64,000 bases of DNA from Gelidibacter sediminis. Lineage in GTDB: Bacteria; Bacteroidota; Bacteroidia; Flavobacteriales; Flavobacteriaceae. Of the stretch, positions 1-8,423 are shown piece by piece. How positions within the stretch are numbered: the first letter of the stretch is position 1; the number at the start of each line of letters is the position of its first letter. A program made the translations under genes and the position numbers. A model generated the notes under the pieces. It was not told the origin of the DNA, made no database searches, and worked only from the letters and a program-made list of their open reading frames with translations. The stretch lies in NCBI RefSeq assembly GCF_004364975.1, contig NZ_SOBW01000011.1, positions 1-64,000 on the forward strand, given 5' to 3'.

Positions 1-97
1 CCAAAGCTTCACCGTGTATAGTAACCTTACTCCGCTCTTTTGTTCTTTCTGATTAATACTTAAAGTTAACTGATTTATTAAAAATCAAACTTAAGAT

Positions 98-275
98 GTG
101 TATAAAACATAGCTAATCAGTTCTTTCCGAAAGGTCTGTTCGTGTTTGCGAAGACCGCCAAATCTTTGATTTGGCTGTAATATAGATAATGTGGTTCCAA
201 ATCAGAGATTTGGCTAAGTGCCAATCCGAAAATAATTGTATTTTTAAACGCTACGTTCCATACACGTAACGTTGT
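98..275. repeat. attC-like imperfect palindrome 1
   Basis: Positions 98-113 (GTGTATAAAACATAGC) match the reverse complement of 250-265 at 13 of 16 bases, so the ends can pair over about 170 nt. Inside are two small perfect hairpins, each with CCAAATC/GATTTGG arms, at about 158-177 and 196-212. The right end reads CGTAACGTTG. This resembles a folded integron attC site with extra internal stems, and it stands just left of the IS at 285. The outer bases do not fit the strict GTTRRRY core, so the integron reading is an inference. Confidence 0.4.
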
Positions 276-323
276 GCAACAGTTTGACCCGTCCTGAATA
301 AAGGCTACATAATTTTAAACATT

Positions 324-689
324 ATGTACAAAAATGACAAAGTGATCAGACGGTATTCAGAACCCTTTAAATTAAAAATTTTAGACGAACTTACCACCGG
401 AAAGTTAAACAAGTATCAACTCGGTAAACTCTATGGTATTGCTCCTACCACCATTAATGAATGGATTAGGAAGTACAACCGTAAAGACCTTATGAACACT
501 AGAATTAAAGTGGAAACTAAAGACGAAATAACACGTATTAAAGCGCTTCAAAAGGAAATCAAGCAGCTAAAACAACTCTTGCTTAAAAAGGATTTAGATG
601 CTTTAGTGTTAGATTCTTATCTAGAAGTAGCAGCTGAACAGTTAGGTTATAAATCTGTAACCGAACTAAAAAAAAAGCTAAATATCTAG
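324..689 (+). CDS. IS3-family transposase OrfA (HTH protein)
   Basis: The 121-aa protein is the DNA-binding half of an IS3-type transposase. An N-terminal helix-turn-helix (about residues 10-55, RRYSEPFKLKILDEL through APTTINEWIRKY) is followed by a leucine-rich coiled coil (about 65-95) of the kind used for OrfA-OrfAB multimerisation. Near its 3' end is a run of nine A residues (668-676). In frame it reads A AAA AAG, a canonical -1 slippery heptamer, at 671-677. Slipping there would join this frame to OrfB and give the fused transposase, while termination at 687-689 gives OrfA alone, which in this family acts as a regulator. The ATG at 324 follows the left inverted repeat closely. Confidence 0.88.
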   Translation: MYKNDKVIRRYSEPFKLKILDELTTGKLNKYQLGKLYGIAPTTINEWIRKYNRKDLMNTRIKVETKDEITRIKALQKEIKQLKQLLLKKDLDALVLDSYLEVAAEQLGYKSVTELKKKLNI

Positions 690-1546
690 CCTTAATTAAA
701 GCTAAAGAAAAATCTAAGGGATTTGCTTCTTTAACGACTATTACTCATTGTTTTGGACTAAAACGTGATGCCTATTATAAATATAAAAATAGAGCTGATA
801 AGCGTTTAAAGCTAGAACAACAGATTATTGAAATAGTACAGAAAAGACGCAGGTCCCTTCCCAGAGAAGGCGTGCGTAAACTTATAAAATCATTAGATGA
901 CGAGTTTATTAAGGCAAACCTTAAAGTGGGTAGAGATACTTTATTTAATATCCTTAGAAAGCACAATATGCTTACTCTTAGAAAGAAATATAGTTCTAGA
1001 ACAACCAATTCGTTGCACAGGTTCTACAAGTACAAAAACATCATTAAAGATGTAGAAGTAACAAGACCTAATCAAGTTTGGGTGTCTGACATCACCTACA
1101 TCAGAACCGTGAAAGGTTTTTGCTATCTGGCGCTTATTACTGACATGCATTCCCGGAAGATTATCGGTTACGACCTGAGTGATAGCCTGGAACTAAAAGG
1201 TTGTGAAAGAGCTTTAAACAAGGCGCTGTATCAAGCTAAAGATACTACTGGACTTATTCATCATTCCGACAGAGGTATACAGTATTGCAGTAACGTCTAC
1301 ACTCAAATTTTAAAGAGAAATAACATCGATATTAGCATGACAGAAGAAAATCATTGTTACGAAAACGCGATGGCTGAACGTGTAAACGGCATCTTAAAAG
1401 ATGAATTTTATCTCGACCAGACCTTTGATAACGTGGCACACGCAAAAAGAGCTGCAAAAAATGCAATTAATTTATACAACGAAATAAGATTACATTTATC
1501 TTTAGATTATAAAACACCAAATATGGTATATAAATTATCAGCGTAA
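677..1546 (+). CDS. IS3-family transposase OrfB (DDE catalytic domain), made by -1 frameshift
   Basis: This frame is open from 653 but has no ATG, GTG or TTG start before the GTG at 872, which lies inside the conserved HTH_21-like region. The sensible product is therefore the OrfAB fusion made at the slippery A-run. The protein carries the HTH_21 region (LPREGVRKLIKSL) and then an rve integrase core with D, D and E motifs: QVWVSDITYI, LIHHSDRGIQYCS, and NAMAERVNGILKDEF. It ends with the usual R-H-SL-YKTP tail of IS3-family transposases. No internal stop is present after the slip, so the transposase is probably functional. Confidence 0.85.
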   Translation, partial: AKYLALIKAKEKSKGFASLTTITHCFGLKRDAYYKYKNRADKRLKLEQQIIEIVQKRRRSLPREGVRKLIKSLDDEFIKANLKVGRDTLFNILRKHNMLTLRKKYSSRTTNSLHRFYKYKNIIKDVEVTRPNQVWVSDITYIRTVKGFCYLALITDMHSRKIIGYDLSDSLELKGCERALNKALYQAKDTTGLIHHSDRGIQYCSNVYTQILKRNNIDISMTEENHCYENAMAERVNGILKDEFYLDQTFDNVAHAKRAAKNAINLYNEIRLHLSLDYKTPNMVYKLSA

Positions 1547-1669
1547 ATCAATTTTAACCTGTAGCCATATTTCAGGACAAGACATTGCCCACACAGGAAA
1601 ATTTCGTTAATTGCTATCTCAACGAAAAACATTTATTTTTAGAAAAATTAAATTTATGTTAGTCCGAAT

Positions 1670-2197
1670 TTGACAAGAACTAAAGTACATACTACCAAAA
1701 AATTAGAAAAGTTAATCAAGAAACTTATCTCGACTGACCAAAATACCGAATGTGGTATTCTTGGAAACTGGAACGCAACCGTATTTTATGTTGACAGAAA
1801 AAAATGTTGGCTAATTACTAACGCACTTACCAAATACAACATAGTTCTAACTGATATAAAATCTTCTAACTTGAACAATATTGAACAAATTTTTAAAGAT
1901 GCACTTTTTGGACAACTTATTTATGACGGGGTTGTAACGGATTTTGAGAGTCTCAACTCAATTATTGGCGGATTGGATTTTCTACCTACTAATAATGACA
2001 GAAGTACAACGGCGTTTCAAAATCATAATTTGGAATCTCTCGATTGGTGGAAATACGAATTTGGGAATTTAGAAAATATGCCAATAAAAGATTTGACAAA
2101 CCGATTGAACACAAGTCCCATTCACATAGGACAAGGAATGAAGCGATCGGATTATACAAATTCAATCGACGAAATAAAAAAAATTATAATGATATAA
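1670..2197 (+). CDS. DUF6933-like hypothetical protein
   Basis: A 175-aa soluble protein whose N-terminal pattern (TTKKLEKLIKKL, then GNWNATVFYVDRKKCWLITNALTKYNIVL) matches my recollection of the DUF6933 family: small proteins of unknown function often found in accessory DNA. No signal peptide, membrane segment or catalytic motif is visible. The first usable in-frame start is TTG at 1670, only four residues before the conserved region; no in-frame ATG lies upstream, so the start is uncertain. It sits between the IS and an attC-like palindrome and looks like a cassette gene. Family assignment is from memory and moderate; function is unknown. Confidence 0.6.
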   Translation: MTRTKVHTTKKLEKLIKKLISTDQNTECGILGNWNATVFYVDRKKCWLITNALTKYNIVLTDIKSSNLNNIEQIFKDALFGQLIYDGVVTDFESLNSIIGGLDFLPTNNDRSTTAFQNHNLESLDWWKYEFGNLENMPIKDLTNRLNTSPIHIGQGMKRSDYTNSIDEIKKIIMI

Positions 2198-2203
2198 AAA
2201 ACG

Positions 2204-2337
2204 GTGTACAACAATATGTATAAGCAGTGGCTTGTCCTCGCCTACTTGGAAAATCCTGCGGATTTTCCAATGTTCCGTGAGTGTTTGCAATTGTCCGTGA
2301 CGAACCACGCCACTGCTCATAAACAAACACGTTATAT
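2204..2337. repeat. attC-like imperfect palindrome 2
   Basis: A non-coding block closely similar to the one at 3058-3194, sharing long segments such as TTTGCAATTGTCCGTGACG and CGCCACTGCTCATA. The outer arms pair (AGCAGTGGC near 2223 with GCCACTGCT near 2309), and a strong internal hairpin has GGAAAATCC (2248-2256) and GGATTTTCC (2260-2268) around a 3-nt loop. It ends with GTTATATG at 2331-2338, which is complementary at 7 of 8 bases to the segment opening the next copy (TATATAAC, 3061-3068). This is the geometry of an integron cassette boundary, without a canonical core. Confidence 0.55.
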
Positions 2338-2448
2338 GTCATTTTAGCCGAACGTTGGCGAATATGTCATAAGATTGACATAGAAATCACGCAATCAATA
2401 GAACAAGTTGAAAATATCTTTGCTGAGTAATCATTAAAACATAACAAA

Positions 2449-3052
2449 ATGAAAAATCAAAACTTAGCAATCAAAATTAAAGATTTTACGAAACCGAAAA
2501 GGCTTTTCTCAAGAACAACTGGCGGAAGAATCAAAATTAAGTCTCAGAACAATTCAACGAATTGAAAAAGGAGAGTCAATTCCTCGAGGAGATACACTGA
2601 TAAAATTAACTCAAGCTCTTGGGGTAACACCAGATGACCTTTTGGAATGGACAGATATTGAAGACTACGGATATTTAACTCTGTTAAACCTAAGCGCTAT
2701 CAGCATTCTAATTCAGCCTCTATTAGGAATAATAATTCCTCTTGTAATGTGGATTTTAAAAAGGGAAAGGATAAAACTTGTTGATGACACTGGTAGAAAA
2801 TTAATCAGCTTTCAAATTACTTGGACTTTAATTCTATTTGTTGTTTTAATTATAGCATCTAAAGGGTCAATTATACCAATTAATTTTAATTTATTAAATT
2901 CATTTCCTTTATTTATTACTGATATCTCGACAATCGGATTGGTGATATTATTTATGTACTTATATAATATAATTTCTATTATTTTGAACATTAAAAAAAG
3001 TCAAAAAGGACTGAAAAACATATATTTGCCTGCAATTCCATTTTTGAAATAA
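2449..3052 (+). pseudogene. XRE-family HTH / DUF4870 membrane regulator, frameshifted
   Basis: Read through one correction, this encodes an N-terminal Cro/C1-type helix-turn-helix (GFSQEQLAEESKLSLRTIQR, then IEKGESIPRGDTLIKLTQAL) followed by a DUF4870-like membrane domain with about three hydrophobic segments (about 2670-3000) and the VDDTGRKLISFQITW motif between helices. The ATG frame from 2449 loses the HTH after KDF. Removing one T from the TTTT run at 2484-2487 restores KDLRNRKGFSQEQ and a continuous frame to 3052. The frame downstream of 2642 remains open. It is probably a broken gene, though a one-base sequencing error would look the same. It occupies one cassette between two attC-like repeats. 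Confidence 0.65.
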
Positions 3053-3057
3053 AAAAA

Positions 3058-3194
3058 CGCTATATAACAATTTGTACAAGCAATGGCTTGTCCTTGCTCA
3101 CTTAGAGAATCCTGCGGATTTTCCAATGGTGAGTACCTGTTTGCAATTGTCCGTGACGAACCACGCCACTGCTCATACACGAAACCGTTAGCGG
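3058..3194. repeat. attC-like imperfect palindrome 3
   Basis: Second copy of the repeat at 2204-2337, with the outer ends CGCTATATAAC at 3058-3068 and GTTAGCGG at 3187-3194. The arms pair imperfectly (AAGCAATGGC with GCCACTGCTC). An internal palindrome (AATCC TGC GGATT) sits in the loop. GTTAGCGG is the exact reverse complement of CCGCTAAC at 3625-3632, which opens the next repeat-like block, so the DUF4298 gene between them is bracketed as a discrete unit. Confidence 0.55.
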
Positions 3195-3280
3195 TCATTA
3201 CCAATAAAACTTGCGCATTCTATAACTTAACAAATCTAAAATTACAGATTTGTGAAATAAAAATAAAAAAACATCTACCT

Positions 3281-3577
3281 ATGAATAATATAATAGACCG
3301 TATTACTAAAATGGAAAACATATTAGACGAACTCACTATAGTAGTTGAAAAATCTGATAATGTAATGAATGAACTTGAAGATTCTTTGAAAAATTTAAAC
3401 ATATTAAAAGCATATTATGAATCTCAATATATGATAGATGTAATGGCAGACAAAAGGCAAGAAGTCCCACAAGACCTTAAACGAGGCGTTTTGAGTGAGG
3501 ATGCTGTACATATGTTGCTCACAGATTTGCTTGAATTATCTAAAAAAATGGAAAAATTGAGTAAAAAAATAAGATAA
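3281..3577 (+). CDS. DUF4298 domain protein
   Basis: A 98-aa, highly charged, mostly helical protein. The signature YYESQYMIDVMADKRQE followed by VPQDLKRGVLSEDAVHMLLTD is characteristic of DUF4298, a small family of unknown function common in accessory DNA of Firmicutes and Bacteroidota. I place the start at the ATG at 3281, where family-like sequence begins. The same frame is open upstream to 3083, but that part is translated repeat sequence. Heptad-like hydrophobic spacing suggests a coiled coil. It is the only gene in its cassette (3187-3632). No function can be assigned. Confidence 0.7.
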   Translation: MNNIIDRITKMENILDELTIVVEKSDNVMNELEDSLKNLNILKAYYESQYMIDVMADKRQEVPQDLKRGVLSEDAVHMLLTDLLELSKKMEKLSKKIR

Positions 3578-3624
3578 TTTTAATGTCAAATTACGTTAAA
3601 AGACATCAAACAAAACACAACGAA

Positions 3625-3735
3625 CCGCTAACACCGTATAATAAATAATTGCGATTTAGTCTTTAATCAAAGGTCGTTCTGTGTTTGCAACTAATTTTGT
3701 ACAACAGCTTTGGCAGCAATACAGTAAAAGCTAAC
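3625..3735. repeat. partial attC-like block
   Basis: Starts with CCGCTAACACCGTATAA at 3625 and contains the TGTGTTTGCAA segment also seen in the repeats at 2281 and 3138. It lacks a recognisable right arm or a GTTAGCG-type end, so it looks like a truncated or divergent member of the same repeat family. It separates the DUF4298 gene from the GNAT gene. Confidence 0.35.
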
Positions 3736-3758
3736 ATTTCAATTGAAATTCAGGAAAA

Positions 3759-4199
3759 ATGACAATTAGACCAGCGGAATTAGATGATATAAAACAAATA
3801 CAGTTGGTAAGAAATTCGGTAACGGAAAATACATTGTCAAACCCGAATTTAGTAACAGATGAGGATTGTGTGGAATTTATCACCAAACGCGGAAAAGGAT
3901 GGATTTGCGAAATCGATAACGAAATCATTGGATTTTCAATTGTAGATTTAACGGATAAAAACTTTTGGGCACTATTTTTAAGACCTGAATTTGAAAAGCA
4001 AGGTATTGGAAGAAAACTTCACGATATAATGCTTGACTGGTATTTTGAACAAAGACAAACAAATATTTGGTTAGGAACCTCACCCAAAACAAGGGCTGAA
4101 AAGTTTTACCAAAAAGCTGGATGGACAAAAATCTGCACTCACGGAAAAGGCGAAATAAAATTTGAAATGACTTATGAAAACTGGAAAAAGCACTGCTAG
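3759..4199 (+). CDS. GNAT-family N-acetyltransferase
   Basis: A 146-aa single-domain acetyltransferase of the GNAT fold, which transfers an acetyl group from acetyl-CoA to an amine. The acetyl-CoA pyrophosphate-binding motif A is visible as EKQGIGRKLHDIM (about residues 79-91, Q/RxxGxG), followed by the beta-5/alpha-4 region LGTSPKTRAEKFYQKAGW typical of the C-terminal half. The N-terminus (MTIRPAELDDIKQIQLVRN) begins exactly at the usual family start. The substrate cannot be told from sequence. Standalone GNATs are frequent integron-type cassette genes. The stop at 4199 is immediately followed by GTACATAAGCTATGGCTTG, which resembles the left arm of the neighbouring palindromes. Confidence 0.85.
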   Translation: MTIRPAELDDIKQIQLVRNSVTENTLSNPNLVTDEDCVEFITKRGKGWICEIDNEIIGFSIVDLTDKNFWALFLRPEFEKQGIGRKLHDIMLDWYFEQRQTNIWLGTSPKTRAEKFYQKAGWTKICTHGKGEIKFEMTYENWKKHC

Positions 4200-4224
4200 T
4201 GACAGCGTACATAAGCTATGGCTT

Positions 4225-5176
4225 GATAAAATAGGTAGGAAAAAAATATTTATAATTTCTTTTAATTATATATGGAATTGGAGGGTTTTGTGGTTATTTC
4301 ATAAACGATATCGCTACATTATTAATTAGTTGTCCGATTTTAGAAATTGGTGTCGCCGCAATAATCAGTAGTGCCACCACGCTGATAGGAGATTTTTTTG
4401 ATGGCTCAGAACGCAGTTCATTTGTGGGGACTCAATCTGCTTTTATGTCCATAGGTGAGGTAATATTTTTAATTGGCGGCGGTCTATTGGTCGATATGAA
4501 TTGGAGATTTCCGTTTGGACTCTACTTGGTGGCATTTCTAATACTTCCTCTTGCCATTGCCATTTTATACGAGCCTGGCAAGGCAAACGTCAAAGAAAAG
4601 TCCAATAAAGATGTTCCTGGTCATAACCGCTTAATCGCTTTAATCTATATGCTTGGGTTTATCAAAATGGTATTTTTTTATATGCTTCCAACCCAAATAC
4701 CATTTTTATTGCAACAAAAAACGAATGTGAGCAACACGCTTGTTGGTTTCGCAATTGCCATTTCCACAATGACGGCTACCGTGGCATCATTAAATTATGG
4801 CCGAATAAAAAAGCGAATTCCATTCAAATCACTTTTTAGTCTTGCCTTCTTGATAATGGCCATTGGTTATTTTATAATAGCATTTAATGAAAGTTATTTA
4901 GGCATAATCTTCGGATTAGCCATTTCGGGTCTTGGAATTGGACTATTGCCTCCAAACGGCAATGTATGGCTCATGGAACTTATTCCTGTTTCAAATAGAG
5001 GAAAAATAGTAGGCACCATGTAATCTATGATGTTTTTCGGTCAGTTTGTTTCCCCATTGATTATTGCATTGATAATTAGTCAATTTGATTTGACTTACGC
5101 ATTTTATATCGCTTTTGGTTCAATGGCAGTGTTAGCTATTATACTTTATTTAAGTAATTTTAAAAATCAAATTTAA
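4225..5176 (+). pseudogene. MFS transporter remnant
   Basis: Degraded major facilitator superfamily permease. The remnant starts inside the conserved loop 2-3 motif (DKIGRKKIFIIS at about 4225), so the first two helices are missing and replaced by attC-like sequence. A frameshift follows at about 4255-4270. The frame is then open through many hydrophobic helices (GVAAIISSATTLIGDFFDG at the motif-B/C region, then AISGLGIGLLPPNGNVW), until an in-frame TAA at 5021-5023 interrupts it. Homologous sequence (SMMFFGQFVSPLIIALIIS...) continues to a second stop at 5174-5176. At least three lesions make a functional transporter very unlikely. The original substrate is unknown. Confidence 0.8.
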
Positions 5177-5215
5177 GCCGTGTATAAACGTTAAACGATA
5201 GTATAGAAAAACCGT

Positions 5216-6340
5216 ATGACAATGAAGTTAAATAATACATATGTAAATTTTTGGAAAGATGGCAATGGGAGAAATTTCATAGAATGGGCGGGAAAAGATG
5301 TGCCTACAAGTCAAAATAACTCAAATCTTTTCTATCAATATGATGAAGAAGTAGATGTTTTGGTTAAAAAGTGGATGAAAAATGACGATTTTAAAACCAT
5401 TATGAAATCCTTACACAGTGGCACAGACGAAAATCTACCACAAGATTATCTCGATTTTAAGAAAAACTTAGAAACAAAACCAGATTGGTTAGATGAACAG
5501 CTAATAAAAGTAGGTTCAGAATTATCTGAACGAAGTGGTTTAATAGGACTTTTGGTTTTAAGAAATTTTGCTCTGTTAGGCGGATATAATTTTGCAAACC
5601 TTACAAAACCTCTTGTTGCAACAGGCTCTTTGGATAAAGGTGCAGTTACCCGACTCCATAATACTCTGAACTTTTGGGTGAATATCTCGAGAACGGCAGC
5701 AGACTCCCAAAATAGGCGCATCAATGCGTGTTTGAGCACAAGGTTGGTGCATAGTGCTTCCCGATTAATGATTCAGGAAAAAATGCCGTACTGGGATCGG
5801 GAGAAGTATGGCATTGCCATCAATTATGCTGATATGGTAGCCACTAATATTGCCTTTACTGTTTACTATCTTTTTGGTCTAAAAAAGCTCAATTTTAAAT
5901 ATTCCCAAGAGGAAGAAAAAGGAATTTTCCACTTGTGGAAATATGTAACCTATCTCTTGGGCGTACCTTTGGACATTATCCCGAACAATAAGGAGGAGGC
6001 TTTGGGATTCTTTAAATTTTGGACACAGTACCAGAACGCTCCCGACGAAGATTCTATGACACTTACCAATTCACTTTTAAATGAGAATAGGCCCATCAGT
6101 TTATTAAAACTGGACATTGTTAAGAGGAATATGGGCTATATCCACCGAAGCATTGCCAATTATCTTATTGATGAAGAGACTCGTAATAGCTTGAATATAC
6201 CACCGGTTAGATTTAAAAATATAATCCCTAAAACAATTCAATTAAAAAATGAAATTCAATATGACAGAGATCATCAAATTAAAATAGGGAATACGGAGCA
6301 ATTAAGTGTTTTGGCAGATTACAAAAATAGCATCGTCTAA
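5216..6340 (+). CDS. MpaB/rubber oxygenase-type (DUF2236) heme protein
   Basis: A 374-aa protein of the oxygenase MpaB/latex-clearing-protein fold (PF09995, formerly DUF2236), a family of b-type heme oxygenases and related enzymes. Supporting segments are the helical core GLLVLRNFALLGGYNFANL (about 115-135), the RLVHSASRLM stretch around residue 180 that carries the conserved Arg and putative heme-ligand His, and GVPLDIIPNNKEEALGF in the C-terminal part. No signal peptide is evident. The start MTMKLNNTYVNFW could be at 5216 (ATG) or the ATG two codons on. It directly follows the MFS remnant, and the junction 5177-5215 has GTGTATAAACGTTA resembling the other repeat ends. The physiological substrate is unknown. 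Confidence 0.7.
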   Translation: MTMKLNNTYVNFWKDGNGRNFIEWAGKDVPTSQNNSNLFYQYDEEVDVLVKKWMKNDDFKTIMKSLHSGTDENLPQDYLDFKKNLETKPDWLDEQLIKVGSELSERSGLIGLLVLRNFALLGGYNFANLTKPLVATGSLDKGAVTRLHNTLNFWVNISRTAADSQNRRINACLSTRLVHSASRLMIQEKMPYWDREKYGIAINYADMVATNIAFTVYYLFGLKKLNFKYSQEEEKGIFHLWKYVTYLLGVPLDIIPNNKEEALGFFKFWTQYQNAPDEDSMTLTNSLLNENRPISLLKLDIVKRNMGYIHRSIANYLIDEETRNSLNIPPVRFKNIIPKTIQLKNEIQYDRDHQIKIGNTEQLSVLADYKNSIV

Positions 6341-6761
6341 CATCGTACATGTAAAAATAGGGGTTATGAGATAATTTAGAATTTAGTTATATTTAGTTAC
6401 TTCTGCTTTTCCATATAACAGTTTTAAGTGTTTTAGGAATACGAAAAAAGCATCCGCTTCGGTTGATTGAAATTGAACTTTTTGTCCAATCCATTCCCGC
6501 CCTTCGCAATTACTTTTTCCGTTAGCAGCAATTTAAAATATGACGAAAATCACTAATTTCTTGCGCGGAAAAATCCAGCCGATAATTCCACATCGAAATT
6601 CAACCCCTAATGCCTTAAAAACATAATGTCAGATGATCACATTGGCAACTTACAGGGCAATCAAAAAACCTATCATCTGTGCTAACAAATTACCGATTAG
6701 GAGCAATAACCCTGTCCAATTAATACTACTTTGAAACCTTAATCACCAAAGCGCACATACA
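6341..6761. other. gene-free stretch with possible decayed palindrome
   Basis: No credible coding sequence. CATATAACAG near 6412 and CCGTTAGCAG near 6519-6528 recall the ends of the attC-like repeats upstream (TATATAAC, CCGTTAGCGG), so this may hold a decayed member of that family and mark the right end of the cassette-like region. The last 60 bases should contain the promoter for the AarF gene, but I see no convincing -7 box. Confidence 0.25.
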
Positions 6762-8423
6762 ATGACTCTACTACCTGAAAACATAGATCGTTACCGCAAA
6801 TTTTTTACATTACTTATTAAATACTGGAACAGTGATATCTTAGATTATTCCACCAAAATGGCTATGGGCGATGCAGATGTGGATGAGTCCGGCATTTTCG
6901 AGAATTCTCCAGAGGAACTTACAGAAGACCTTAAGAAAATGGGGCCTGCCTATATTAAACTTGGCCAATTGCTTTCTACACGTCCAGACTTATTGCCAGA
7001 GCCGCACCTAAAGGCCCTACAAGAATTGCAGGATGATGTAGACCCAATCGACTTTGAAACCGTACAAGGTATCTTCGAAAAGGAAGTGGGCACACGTATT
7101 TCAAAAGCCTTTAAGGAGTTTGACCCTATACCTTTGGCAAGTGCATCCATTGGCCAAGTGCATGTTGGGATGTTACATTCTGGTCAAAAAGTGGCCATAA
7201 AAATCCAACGGCCACAGATTCGCGAAAAATTTCTATCAGATCTAAATACACTTTCAGAAATGGCGGAATGGGCCGTAAAACATTCCGAAGATGCCAGAAA
7301 ATATAATGTGTCAGCATTGGTGGAAGAGCTCCGTTTTACACTCTTAAAAGAATTGGATTACCAAGCAGAAGCACAAAATCTTTTGCTCATAAAACGAAAT
7401 CTTAAACAGTATAAAAACCTGTTTGTTCCCAGTCCCATTTTAGATTATAGCACCTCCAAAGTGCTCACTATGGAATATGTTGAAGGCAAAAAAGTGACCG
7501 CAATCAATCCGCTTCGGCGTATAGAGGAAAATTTGGATCCGTTGGTTGATGATTTGGTTCGGGGGTATCTAAAACAGGTCATTGTAGATGGCACTGCTCA
7601 TGCCGATCCACATCCGGGCAATGTGCACATTACACCGCAAAACAAATTGGCACTAATGGATTTGGGCATGGTGGCCCAATTTCCGGAACAGATGCAAGAA
7701 CGTATCATGCAACTCATGCTAGCATTGAGCGAATATGATAGCGAACAAGTCATCTCGGTTTTGATGGCAATCAGCACTTTTGACCCTGAAAAGGCCGATA
7801 TTGAACAATTTAAAAAAGAAATCAGCCGCATGATCCTAGAAAATCAGAACCATAGCGCTGGCTCCATGCGTACCGGGCGACTCATCATTCAAATGAACCG
7901 AACGGCAGCGCAAAATGATATAACCCTACCTGTAACGCTCAACATGTTGGCCAAAATTTTGCTCAATCTTGATCAAATTGTTGCGGTACTATCACCAAAT
8001 TATAAAATTAATGATACCATCAGGGATTATATGCAGGAAATCATGCAGGCAAAAATGCTAGATGAACTGAAACCCGCCAGTCTGTTGAACCTCGCCCTAG
8101 AAACCAAAAAACTGGCAGAAAAAATGCCCGAACGCCTCAATACCATTATGGAAAATTTGGCAAACAATCAGATGGAATTTAAGGTAAAGACCATAGATGA
8201 GACCCGCTTTACGGATGCCTTTCAAAAGGTAGCCAACCGTATTACGCTTGGTATCATCATTGCCGCCATGATTATAGGAGCAGCAATGTTGATACGGATA
8301 AAAACATCGTTCACCATCGCTGGTTATCCTGCACTGGCCATCATTCTCTTTGTCATTGCAGCTGTAATAGGATTTTATGTCATTTATCAAATTGTCATCA
8401 AGGATGAGAATTTTAAAAATTAA
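6762..8423 (+). CDS. AarF/UbiB (ABC1/ADCK-like) atypical kinase
   Basis: A 553-aa member of the UbiB/ABC1/ADCK protein-kinase-like family, membrane-associated ATP-binding proteins linked to quinone and isoprenoid lipid metabolism. Visible hallmarks are the KxGQ motif (KLGQLLSTRPDLLP, residues 66-79), the Ala-rich nucleotide loop ASASIGQVH (about 127-134), VAIKIQRP with the invariant Lys, HADPHPGNV (about 280) and the MDLGM metal-binding motif (about 298). Two hydrophobic C-terminal segments (about 490-545) should anchor it. Length and architecture are complete. A role in menaquinone biosynthesis is inferred from the family only; no quinone genes flank it. Confidence 0.85.
   Translation: MTLLPENIDRYRKFFTLLIKYWNSDILDYSTKMAMGDADVDESGIFENSPEELTEDLKKMGPAYIKLGQLLSTRPDLLPEPHLKALQELQDDVDPIDFETVQGIFEKEVGTRISKAFKEFDPIPLASASIGQVHVGMLHSGQKVAIKIQRPQIREKFLSDLNTLSEMAEWAVKHSEDARKYNVSALVEELRFTLLKELDYQAEAQNLLLIKRNLKQYKNLFVPSPILDYSTSKVLTMEYVEGKKVTAINPLRRIEENLDPLVDDLVRGYLKQVIVDGTAHADPHPGNVHITPQNKLALMDLGMVAQFPEQMQERIMQLMLALSEYDSEQVISVLMAISTFDPEKADIEQFKKEISRMILENQNHSAGSMRTGRLIIQMNRTAAQNDITLPVTLNMLAKILLNLDQIVAVLSPNYKINDTIRDYMQEIMQAKMLDELKPASLLNLALETKKLAEKMPERLNTIMENLANNQMEFKVKTIDETRFTDAFQKVANRITLGIIIAAMIIGAAMLIRIKTSFTIAGYPALAIILFVIAAVIGFYVIYQIVIKDENFKN

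Larger units (their letters stand above)
285..1584 (+). mobile_element. IS3-family insertion sequence
   Basis: A 1.3-kb element is bounded by imperfect terminal inverted repeats. The left end at 285-308 begins TGACCCGTCCTGAA. The right end at 1561-1584, read on the complementary strand, begins TGTCTTGTCCTGAA; both then reach GGCTAC. Ends of the TG...CA type and two overlapping reading frames joined by a -1 slip are typical of the IS3 family. No clear 3-bp target duplication is visible, so the insertion may be old or one flank may have been rearranged. It lies directly beside an attC-like palindrome. Both transposase frames look intact, so it may still be active. Confidence 0.85.

Noticed and set aside
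282-1590. 3-bp target duplication of the IS
   Set aside because: Flanking triplets (GTT left, TTG right) do not match under any reasonable placement of the ends.
2204-3194. CRISPR array
   Set aside because: Only two similar repeats of about 135 bp with a gene between them; no short repeat-spacer structure and no cas genes anywhere in the window.
3083-3280. Upstream extension of the DUF4298 reading frame
   Set aside because: It is translated attC-like repeat sequence; family homology starts at the ATG at 3281.
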